A stretch of DNA of 5,035 bases from Clostridiales bacterium. Its GTDB lineage: Bacteria; Bacillota; Clostridia; Oscillospirales; JAAYXM01. This document shows, piece after piece, positions 1-5,035 of the stretch. Made by a program: the position numbers and the translations under genes. The stretch is taken from NCBI GenBank assembly GCA_012515925.1, contig JAAYXM010000203.1, positions 1 to 5,035 of the forward strand, written 5' to 3'. Position 1 is the first letter of the stretch. The number at the start of each line of letters is the position of its first letter. Under the pieces are notes generated by a model. The model searched no databases, was not told the DNA's origin, and saw only the letters and a list, made by a program, of their open reading frames with translations.

Positions 1-565
1 CGATAGGCGCGTCAATGACGTCGCTATCCTGCCCGAGGTTGCCTATGACAACCGCGTGATACTCGCGGTGAATGCTTTTCTCCTTAATCTGCCGGGCAAG
101 TATCCTATGCGCCGGGTCGGTTTTCGCCGCTATCATAAGCCCGCTTGTGTCCTTGTCGAGACGGTGGACTATACCCGGGCGAAGCATGCCGTTTATGCCC
201 GAAAGCCCGTCTCCGCAGTGATTTAAAAGCGCGTTTACGAGCGTGCCATCCCAGTTTCCGCAAGCGGGGTGGACGACCATCCCCTTACGTTTGTTTATAA
301 CTATTACATGCTCGTCCTCATATACGATATCAAGCGGGATGTCCTGAGCCTTAACCTCAAGGGGTTTCGGTTCCGGAACAACAACAAAAACGGACTCACC
401 GGCTGCGGGGCGGTAGTTCTTTTTAAGTATCCTGCCGGAGGCCGTGACATTGCCGTTATCAATAATCTGCTGAGCGAAGCTTCGGGTTAAGTTAAGCCTT
501 TTTGAAAGAATTACGTCAAGGCGTCCTGTTTCATCCTCATGTATTACAATCTCCGTCTTTCCCAT
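1..565 (-). CDS. rluD: RluA/RluD-family 23S rRNA pseudouridine synthase, 3' end cut by window edge
   Basis: This gene is expected to convert specific uridines of ribosomal RNA to pseudouridine in the cytoplasm. I translated the minus strand by hand from 565. It gives 188 open codons with no stop and runs off the left edge, so roughly the last third of a ~300-residue family protein is missing. Residues about 15-63 form an S4 RNA-binding domain (RLDVILSKRLNLTRS, then DNGNVTASGRILKKNY). The catalytic domain follows, with VIVINKRKGMVVHPA at about 87-101 and the family signature GIVHRLDKDTSGLMI at 131-145. D137 in HRLD is the expected catalytic aspartate. The motif SIHREYHAVVIG at 164-175 also fits the family. 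The ATG at 565 is preferred because AAAGGA lies 8 nt upstream; an in-frame ATG at 583 has no ribosome binding site. The start overlaps the lspA end by 29 nt. The best B. subtilis counterpart by position is YlyB. Which uridines it modifies (RluD versus RluC/RluA specificity) cannot be read from the sequence. Confidence 0.93.
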   Translation of the reverse strand, partial: MGKTEIVIHEDETGRLDVILSKRLNLTRSFAQQIIDNGNVTASGRILKKNYRPAAGESVFVVVPEPKPLEVKAQDIPLDIVYEDEHVIVINKRKGMVVHPACGNWDGTLVNALLNHCGDGLSGINGMLRPGIVHRLDKDTSGLMIAAKTDPAHRILARQIKEKSIHREYHAVVIGNLGQDSDVIDAPI

Positions 566-1019
566 TGGCGGTATCCTTTCCATCGCATATGAACAGAACG
601 TACAAAAACAGCCCTGCCGCTCCGAGCGTAATAAATATATCCGCGACGTTGAATATCGCGAATTTTATCAGCCGGAAATCGAAAAAGTCAATGACATATC
701 CCCAAAACACGCGGTCGATCAGGTTTCCGAGGGCGCCGGAGAGGATAAAAACAAGCGCCCATCTCGAAAGCGGGTGAACGGCTTTTTTTGATATAAGCAA
801 ATAACATATAATAACCGCGGCAACAGCCGGAATAACCGTCAGAAACAGCGTCTGACCCCTTAAAATCGAAAACGCCGCGCCGGTGTTCTCGACGTACGTC
901 AGGTGGAACACATCACGCAGTATCGGGATGTTCCCGATTGGCTTTAAGGACGCGCCGGCCCATATCTTTGTCAGCCGGTCAAGCGCGACTATAGCAAATA
1001 CGGCTAATATTTCAAGCAT
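537..1019 (-). CDS. lspA: Lipoprotein signal peptidase (signal peptidase II)
   Basis: LspA is a membrane aspartyl protease that removes the signal peptide from prolipoproteins after lipid is attached to the lipobox cysteine. The protein has 160 residues, normal for the family. Hydrophobic segments at about 1-13, 56-76, 85-105 and 122-146 fit the four-helix topology. All family motifs are present: D14 in LDRLTK, ENTGAAFS at 44-51, GALGNLIDR at 95-103 (N99, D102, R103), VIDFFDF at 109-115, and FAIFNVADIF at 120-129. By alignment from memory to the Pseudomonas structure, D111 and D127 are the catalytic pair. The C-terminal tail after about 145 is short and polar (DGKDTANGKDGDCNT). The ATG at 1019 has GGAAGG 6 nt upstream. 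The gene follows ileS, as in most Firmicutes, and its end overlaps the next gene. Lipoprotein diacylglyceryl transferase (lgt), which acts one step earlier, is not in the window. Confidence 0.98.
   Translation of the reverse strand: MLEILAVFAIVALDRLTKIWAGASLKPIGNIPILRDVFHLTYVENTGAAFSILRGQTLFLTVIPAVAAVIICYLLISKKAVHPLSRWALVFILSGALGNLIDRVFWGYVIDFFDFRLIKFAIFNVADIFITLGAAGLFLYVLFICDGKDTANGKDGDCNT
574..579 (-). promoter_or_regulatory. Ribosome binding site of the rluD-type gene, inside lspA
   Basis: The minus strand reads AAAGGA, 8 nt before the ATG at 565. It lies within the last codons of lspA, which suggests translational coupling. It also decides the start: the alternative in-frame ATG at 583 lies upstream of this motif and has no purine-rich stretch before it. 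Confidence 0.7.
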
Positions 1020-1025
1020 ATGATA

Positions 1026-1031
1026 CCTTCC
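1026..1031 (-). promoter_or_regulatory. Ribosome binding site of lspA
   Basis: The minus strand reads GGAAGG, 6 nt before the lspA ATG. It supports the start at 1019. It lies downstream of the inverted repeat, so the hairpin would not cover it. Confidence 0.7.
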
Positions 1032-1054
1032 GAATAAATTTTCTTGTTTGCTTA

Positions 1055-1088
1055 TAAGCTTCCCGCGGAATAATCCGCGGGAAGCTTA
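1055..1088. repeat. Perfect 15-bp inverted repeat in the ileS-lspA gap (possible RNA hairpin or weak terminator)
   Basis: The arms at 1055-1069 (TAAGCTTCCCGCGGA) and 1074-1088 (TCCGCGGGAAGCTTA) are exact reverse complements, separated by a 4-nt loop (ATAA on the plus strand, TTAT in the transcript). Nine of the 15 pairs are G-C. In the transcript the stem begins 7 nt after the ileS stop codon. No run of U follows it: the RNA continues AUAAGCAAACAAG. It is therefore not a standard intrinsic terminator. It could act as a partial terminator, an mRNA 3' stability or processing hairpin that separates ileS from lspA-rluD, or a small dispersed palindrome. No second copy is seen in this window. Confidence 0.9.
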
Positions 1089-1095
1089 ATTACTC

Positions 1096-3888
1096 TTATA
1101 CTATACGAGAAACAACATCGGTGCAGCGCGGGCAAAGCTCCGGATGCGCGGGATTTGTGCCCGGGTTTTCGGTAATAACCCAGCACCGCGGGCATTTAAC
1201 GCCGGACGCCTGGGCAACACGGATTTTAACGCCCGGGTAATTCTCACCGCTTATACCGTCGATATCCGTATCGGTAATCTCAAGGCTTGAGACGATAAGA
1301 ATGCCCGTCAGCTGCTGTCCGATACTCTTTATGAACGATAAATCCTCGCCTTTTGCCGAGATGACAACGCTTGCCTCAAGGGATTTTCCGATAACGCGCG
1401 CGGCGCGGGCGGACTCTAAAGCGCGGTTAGCGTCGTCACGAAGCGCGAGAATTCTGTCCCATTTTTGCTCAAGCTCAGAATCGTAATACGCGGGGTCCGG
1501 CTTCGGCATATCGTTTAATATGGCGTGCTCCGTATTGACGCCGTCATGGTGCGGCATGGCTTTCCAGATTTCATCGCTTGTATACGCGAGAATCGGACAC
1601 AGCATTCTGACCATCGCGTCAAGTATCTTATAAATAACCGTTTGCGCGCTTTTTCTGCTGATTCCGTCCTTATCGTCGCAGTAAAGCCTGTCTTTTATCA
1701 CGTCAAGATAAAAATTCGACATATCGATTACACAGAAATTATGAATCGCGTGATATATGATGTGATATTCATAATCCTCGTAAGCGCGTAAAACCTTTTC
1801 GATTAAACGGTTAAGCCTGTTTAAAGCCCATCTGTCGATTTCCGGCATTTCCCCGGGTTTAACCTGACTGTTCGGGTCAAAGCCCGAGAGATTCCCCAGA
1901 ATAAAGCGTGAGGTATTTCTTACTTTAAGATATATTTCGGAAAGCTGCTTGAATATATCCTTTGATATTCTGATGTCCACCCTGTAATCCGCTGATGAAA
2001 CCCATAATCTCAAAATATCCGCGCCGTACTCCTTAATCACGTCCTGCGGGGATATGACGTTTCCGAGGGATTTTGACATTTTTCTGCCCTCGCCGTCCAC
2101 AACCCAGCCGTTTGTAAGAACGCTCTTGTACGGAGCCTTGCCGCAGGTAGCGACCGAGGTGAGAAGCGAGGACTGGAACCACCCTCGGAACTGGTCGCCG
2201 CCCTCAAGATACATATCCGCGGGCCAGCGCAGGTTATCGCGCGTTTCCAGAACCGCGAAATGTGAGGAGCCCGAGTCAAACCAAACGTCCATAATATCCG
2301 TTTCCTTGGTAAACCCGGTATTTTCGCATTTCGGGCATTTCGTGCCTTCGGGCAGTATTTCGGAGGCGTCAAGCTCGTACCAAACCGATGAGCCGTGCTT
2401 TCTGAACAAATCCGATACGGCCTTGATTGTGTCGTCGTTGATAAGAGGCTCGCCGCATTTCGAGCAGTAGAAAATGGGTATGGGCACGCCCCAGACCCTC
2501 TGGCGGGAAATACACCAGTCGGAGCGCTCGCGCACCATGCTGATTATACGCTCCTCGCCCCACGCGGGAATCCACTCGACATTGTGGCATTCGCGTTCCG
2601 CCTCGTCCTTAATCGGGTCGATTGACGCGAACCACTGCTCCGTCGCGCGGTAGACAATCGGGTGCTTGCAGCGCCAGCAGTGCGGATACGTATGCGCGAT
2701 TTTTTGAGACGCGAGCAAAGCGCCGCTCTCCGAAAGGTCGCGAAGTATCGCATTATTCGCCTCGGCATAGTACATTCCGGCATATTTACCCGCGTAATCG
2801 TTCATATATCCCTTGGAGTCCACAGGGACGATTACGGGCAAACCGTAGTCTCGGCAGGCGATGAAGTCCTCCGCGCCGTGTCCGGGCGCGGTATGGACGC
2901 AGCCGGTACCCGCCTCGAGCGTAACATGGTCGCCGAGTATGATTAAGGATTCCCTGTCGATAAACGGGTGCCGCGCGGTCATGTTTTCAAATTCATTGCC
3001 CTGCATCTTGCCGATTATCTCATAATCCGGAATGCCGGCGGTTTTCATTACATCGCCGCAAAGCTCGCTCGCGATAATATATATTTCGCCGCTTTTTACC
3101 CGAACGAGCGAGTATTCAAAGCCCGCGTTCAGCGCTATCGCGAGGTTTCCGGGCAATGTCCATGTGGTTGTTGTCCATATTACAAAATAAATATCGGAGA
3201 GATTACCGAATTTCGCGAGCTTTTCGGAATCGTTTTCAACCCTGAATTTAACATAAATCGATTCGCATTCGTCGTCCTGATATTCTATCTCGGCCTCGGC
3301 GAGCGCGGTTTCGTCATGCGCGCACCAGTATACGGGCTTAAGTCCTTTGTAGATAAGCCCTTTTTTGGCCATTGCGCCGAATACCTCAATCTGGCGCGCC
3401 TCAAACGCGGGTTCAAGCGTAAGGTAAGGTTTATCCCACTCGCCTAAAACGCCGAGACGCTTAAACTGATGCTTCTGGTTTTCAACATATTTCAAAGCGA
3501 ATTCGCGGCATTTTTCGCGAAATTCCGCCGGACTCGCCTTAAGCGAGCCCACGCCGTATTTCTTTATAATCTGGCTTTCTATCGGAAGCCCGTGCGTATC
3601 CCAGCCGGGTACATACGGGGCTTTGTATCCCGACATATTTCTGTAACGGATAATAAAATCCTTGAGGATCTTGTTGAACGCGTGACCTAAATGTATATCG
3701 CCGTTGGCGTACGGAGGTCCGTCATGCAGGATATAAAGCGGCTTATCCTTGTTTTTCTGCATAAGCTGCGAGTAAACATCCTGCTCTTCCCAGCTTTTAA
3801 GCATTTCGGGCTCTCTCGCGGGCAGCCCCGCACGCATGCTGAATTCGGTACGGGGCAGGTTGATTGTACTGTTGTAATCCTGAGACAT
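1096..3888 (-). CDS. ileS: Isoleucyl-tRNA synthetase, bacterial IleS1 type, complete
   Basis: IleS is a cytoplasmic class I synthetase that charges tRNA-Ile and hydrolyses misactivated valine. The 930 residues match the usual bacterial length. In order: the HIGH motif as HLGH at 66-69; the CP1 editing domain with WTTTTWTLPGN at 238-248 and GTGCVHTAPGHGAED at 327-341 (H332 and D341 are the expected editing residues); the conserved VWFDSGSSH at 535-543 and GGDQFRGWF at 563-571; the KMSKS loop at 603-607; the anticodon-binding helical domain at about 680-840; and a C-terminal zinc knuckle with C899, C902, C919 and C922. Further cysteine pairs, C189/C404/C407 and C475/C478/C518/C521, suggest extra metal sites. 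HLGH and the C-terminal knuckle indicate IleS1 rather than the mupirocin-resistant IleS2. The ATG at 3888 follows AAGGGAG by 10 nt and divIVA by 28 nt. No T-box leader fits in that gap, so transcription probably comes from upstream. Confidence 0.99.
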   Translation of the reverse strand: MSQDYNSTINLPRTEFSMRAGLPAREPEMLKSWEEQDVYSQLMQKNKDKPLYILHDGPPYANGDIHLGHAFNKILKDFIIRYRNMSGYKAPYVPGWDTHGLPIESQIIKKYGVGSLKASPAEFREKCREFALKYVENQKHQFKRLGVLGEWDKPYLTLEPAFEARQIEVFGAMAKKGLIYKGLKPVYWCAHDETALAEAEIEYQDDECESIYVKFRVENDSEKLAKFGNLSDIYFVIWTTTTWTLPGNLAIALNAGFEYSLVRVKSGEIYIIASELCGDVMKTAGIPDYEIIGKMQGNEFENMTARHPFIDRESLIILGDHVTLEAGTGCVHTAPGHGAEDFIACRDYGLPVIVPVDSKGYMNDYAGKYAGMYYAEANNAILRDLSESGALLASQKIAHTYPHCWRCKHPIVYRATEQWFASIDPIKDEAERECHNVEWIPAWGEERIISMVRERSDWCISRQRVWGVPIPIFYCSKCGEPLINDDTIKAVSDLFRKHGSSVWYELDASEILPEGTKCPKCENTGFTKETDIMDVWFDSGSSHFAVLETRDNLRWPADMYLEGGDQFRGWFQSSLLTSVATCGKAPYKSVLTNGWVVDGEGRKMSKSLGNVISPQDVIKEYGADILRLWVSSADYRVDIRISKDIFKQLSEIYLKVRNTSRFILGNLSGFDPNSQVKPGEMPEIDRWALNRLNRLIEKVLRAYEDYEYHIIYHAIHNFCVIDMSNFYLDVIKDRLYCDDKDGISRKSAQTVIYKILDAMVRMLCPILAYTSDEIWKAMPHHDGVNTEHAILNDMPKPDPAYYDSELEQKWDRILALRDDANRALESARAARVIGKSLEASVVISAKGEDLSFIKSIGQQLTGILIVSSLEITDTDIDGISGENYPGVKIRVAQASGVKCPRCWVITENPGTNPAHPELCPRCTDVVSRIV

Positions 3889-3898
3889 CTATGAATAA

Positions 3899-3905
3899 CT
3901 CCCTT
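3899..3905 (-). promoter_or_regulatory. Ribosome binding site of ileS
   Basis: The minus strand reads AAGGGAG, 10 nt before the ileS ATG. It lies inside the 28-nt divIVA-ileS spacer, which contains no convincing promoter or hairpin of its own. Confidence 0.7.
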
Positions 3906-3916
3906 AAAAATGATAA

Positions 3917-4702
3917 CTAATCTTTGCTTATATCGTAATCCTTACCGAATTTAAGCTCCGAAAAATCAAATCTGCGCGTGGTTTTATCGATAAAATCCGT
4001 TGTGTCCCCCGCGTCGATATCAGTCTTATTCCCGCTTTTAACGGGCGGTTCGGGGATTATGTCGTGCTCGTTGTCATCGCCGCCAAGCTCGGTAACGGAT
4101 TTCTCCTCAATTTCCTTTTCTATTCGCTTAATAAGCATTTCCGCCGTATCGGGAACGGCGGCGTTATCGGCCGTTACTTTTTCCGCTACGGCCTCCTCGT
4201 TAATAAGCCCGTCAGCCGCGATTTCATCTTCGGGCTCCTCGTCTTCGGTGTTAAGCTTTTCATTTAACTGAATCAAAAGCCTTCCCTGACGCTCAAACAT
4301 CTTCATAACCTCGGCTATGAAGCCCGCGGTATCTCTTTTGGCTTCCCTCAACCGCTTTTGCTCCTGCCGTACACGCGCCGTAAGGCTCTCAAGCTGCGCG
4401 TTTGCCTTGATTCTCGCCTTTTCGAGCATATCCTTGCTCTTTTCCTCGGCTTCCTTAACCATTTCGTTAGCCATGTTCTGGGCAGTAATCAGCGCCTTAC
4501 GCATAGCTTCGTCCACGCTGCGGTACTCTTCGACGGTATCGGCAAGCAGCTTCAGCTTGTTCTTAAGTACCGTGTTTTCCTTAAAAAGCGCGGTATAATC
4601 AGAAATAATCGAATTCATAAGTTCGTCGACGGACGATGTGTCATATCCGCCGAAAACCGCCTTTGTAAATTGAATATCGCGCAGCTCGTTAGGAGTATGC
4701 AT
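3917..4702 (-). CDS. divIVA: DivIVA-family polar/septal scaffold protein
   Basis: DivIVA proteins are cytoplasmic coiled-coil scaffolds that bind curved membrane at septa and poles and recruit division or cell-wall factors. The protein has 261 residues and no cysteine or tryptophan. The N-terminal membrane-binding region is at 1-45 (TPNEL at 3-7, FTKAVFGGYDTSSVDELM at 12-29, then DYTALFKEN). F17 aligns with the membrane-inserting phenylalanine of B. subtilis DivIVA; the neighbouring arginine is glycine here. A long predicted coiled coil spans about 30-150, including the family segment KALITAQNMANEMVKEAEE at 69-87. Residues about 152-232 form an acidic, probably disordered linker with one charged helical patch (IKRIEKEIEEK at 191-201). 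The tail ends RRFDFSELKFGKDYDI (243-258), a possible partner-binding motif. The start at 4702 has a GGGGG-type ribosome binding site 9 nt upstream. It sits between yggT and ileS, as expected for DivIVA in Firmicutes. Which process it serves here is unknown. Confidence 0.96.
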   Translation of the reverse strand: MHTPNELRDIQFTKAVFGGYDTSSVDELMNSIISDYTALFKENTVLKNKLKLLADTVEEYRSVDEAMRKALITAQNMANEMVKEAEEKSKDMLEKARIKANAQLESLTARVRQEQKRLREAKRDTAGFIAEVMKMFERQGRLLIQLNEKLNTEDEEPEDEIAADGLINEEAVAEKVTADNAAVPDTAEMLIKRIEKEIEEKSVTELGGDDNEHDIIPEPPVKSGNKTDIDAGDTTDFIDKTTRRFDFSELKFGKDYDISKD

Positions 4703-4710
4703 TATATCTT

Positions 4711-4716
4711 TCCCCC
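4711..4716 (-). promoter_or_regulatory. Ribosome binding site of divIVA
   Basis: The minus strand reads GGGGGAAAGATATA directly before the divIVA ATG. The G run is the best Shine-Dalgarno match in the 28-nt spacer and is about 9 nt from the start. It is less canonical than the AAGGAG-like sites of the neighbouring genes. Confidence 0.5.
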
Positions 4717-4730
4717 GTTTGTTTGAAATT

Positions 4731-4991
4731 CTACAGTGTTATTATCAGCATTCTGAAAACATCCAGAAGCAGCAACAAAACAATAATGGAAAAATCTATC
4801 GGAATATTCTGCAGCGCGGGTATTTTGTGAAGCAGCTTCCGTATCGGTTCGAGCAAGGGTTCGGTAATGTTATATAAAAACGACATAACGTAATTATCGG
4901 ACATGGGAAACCATGACAGCAGCGCCCGCAGAAACAGCATAATCTCGTAAACCCTGACCGATGCGATTGCAGTATACCGGATAAGACCCAT
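4731..4991 (-). CDS. yggT: YggT/YlmG family small membrane protein
   Basis: This 86-residue membrane protein belongs to the YggT family (YlmG in Bacillus). The family is linked genetically to cell division, and in plastids to nucleoid distribution, but its molecular function is not settled. Two hydrophobic segments are visible at about 8-29 and 64-85. Family motifs are LRALLSWFP at 21-29, LYNITEPLLEPIRKLL at 39-54 between the helices, and IDFSIIVLLLLL at 65-76. The last usually reads DFSP; here the proline position is I69. The ATG at 4991 has AAGGAG 12 nt upstream, a slightly long spacing, and no closer start codon is available. The gene stops with TAG 28 nt before divIVA. In the usual order sepF lies upstream and ylmH downstream. 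Here sepF would be outside the window and ylmH is absent from the expected slot. Confidence 0.94.
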   Translation of the reverse strand: MGLIRYTAIASVRVYEIMLFLRALLSWFPMSDNYVMSFLYNITEPLLEPIRKLLHKIPALQNIPIDFSIIVLLLLLDVFRMLIITL

Positions 4992-5035
4992 TATTGACTA
5001 ATTCTCCTTAAAAATATAAGCCGTTATTCTCGAGC
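4992..5035 (-). other. Upstream edge of the operon: yggT leader with ribosome binding site
   Basis: These 44 nt precede yggT and contain AAGGAG at 5004-5009. All three minus-strand frames close here: TAA at 5026-5024, TAA at 5010-5008 (joined to the ribosome binding site as TAAGGAG) and TAG at 5000-4998. An upstream gene, sepF by synteny, could end at any of them. The visible sequence is too short to tell which, or whether a gene ends here at all. No promoter can be supported. Confidence 0.6.

Noticed and set aside
269..490. A 73-codon open frame on the plus strand at the left edge
   Set aside because: It is antisense to the rluD-type gene, whose minus-strand translation carries clear S4 and HRLD motifs.
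1050..1059. Short self-complementary sequence GCTTATAAGC overlapping the hairpin base
   Set aside because: It is a palindrome without a loop, so it cannot form a useful RNA hairpin. Ten bases is unremarkable beside the larger repeat.
1042..1060. Possible lspA promoter (TATAAG as -10) after the inverted repeat
   Set aside because: No -35-like hexamer lies 16-18 nt upstream; that position falls in the GC-rich hairpin arm. The AT-rich sequence alone is not enough.
2037..2372. A 111-codon minus-strand frame inside ileS
   Set aside because: It overlaps ileS in another frame, has arginine- and alanine-rich low-quality sequence, and lacks a family motif.
2968..3447. A 159-codon open frame on the plus strand opposite ileS
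   Set aside because: It lies wholly antisense to the well-supported IleS coding region, has no recognisable domain, and is explained by codon bias leaving the opposite strand open. The other plus-strand frames opposite ileS, divIVA and lspA were rejected on the same grounds.
3891..3912. Repeated ATAACT sequences in the divIVA-ileS spacer
   Set aside because: They are short direct repeats of AT-rich sequence, form no stem, and are expected by chance.
5008..5020. TATATT before yggT as a promoter -10 element
   Set aside because: Transcription would begin inside the ribosome binding site, and the -35 region falls at or beyond the window edge.
1..5035. A novel defence, mobile or biosynthetic system
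   Set aside because: Every long stretch is covered by recognised housekeeping genes in a conserved order. No transposase, integrase, direct-repeat array, tRNA or foreign-looking segment is visible.

Overview
The window looks like a chromosomal housekeeping cluster from a low-GC Gram-positive bacterium, most likely an anaerobic member of the Clostridia. Three observations support this. The gene order yggT (ylmG) - divIVA - ileS - lspA - rluD-type is the classic Firmicutes cell-division/ileS neighbourhood. DivIVA is typical of Gram-positives. The isoleucyl-tRNA synthetase carries the extra paired cysteines often seen in clostridial enzymes. Base composition is moderate by eye. No species assignment is possible from the sequence alone.

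All five genes are on the minus strand, so transcription runs from high to low coordinates. In transcription order they are: a small YggT/YlmG membrane protein (4991-4731), DivIVA (4702-3917), full-length isoleucyl-tRNA synthetase IleS (3888-1096), lipoprotein signal peptidase LspA (1019-537), and the first 188 codons of an RluA/RluD-family 23S rRNA pseudouridine synthase (565 to the window edge). Spacers are 28 nt (yggT-divIVA), 28 nt (divIVA-ileS) and 76 nt (ileS-lspA), and lspA and rluD overlap by 29 nt. Each gene has a Shine-Dalgarno-like sequence. The layout reads as one operon, or part of a longer one that enters from the right edge. No stretch longer than 76 nt lacks a gene.

Functionally the cluster joins polar growth and septum placement (YggT, DivIVA), tRNA charging (IleS), lipoprotein maturation (LspA) and ribosomal RNA modification (RluD-type). 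The link is conserved synteny rather than a shared pathway.

I found no undescribed system, mobile element, CRISPR array or RNA gene. The points worth a second look are modest. There is a perfect 15-bp inverted repeat with a 4-nt loop and no U-tract between ileS and lspA. The ylmH gene that usually lies between ylmG and divIVA is absent. There is no room for a T-box leader directly before ileS. The lspA-rluD overlap contains two candidate starts. DivIVA has a long acidic linker ending in an aromatic C-terminal motif.
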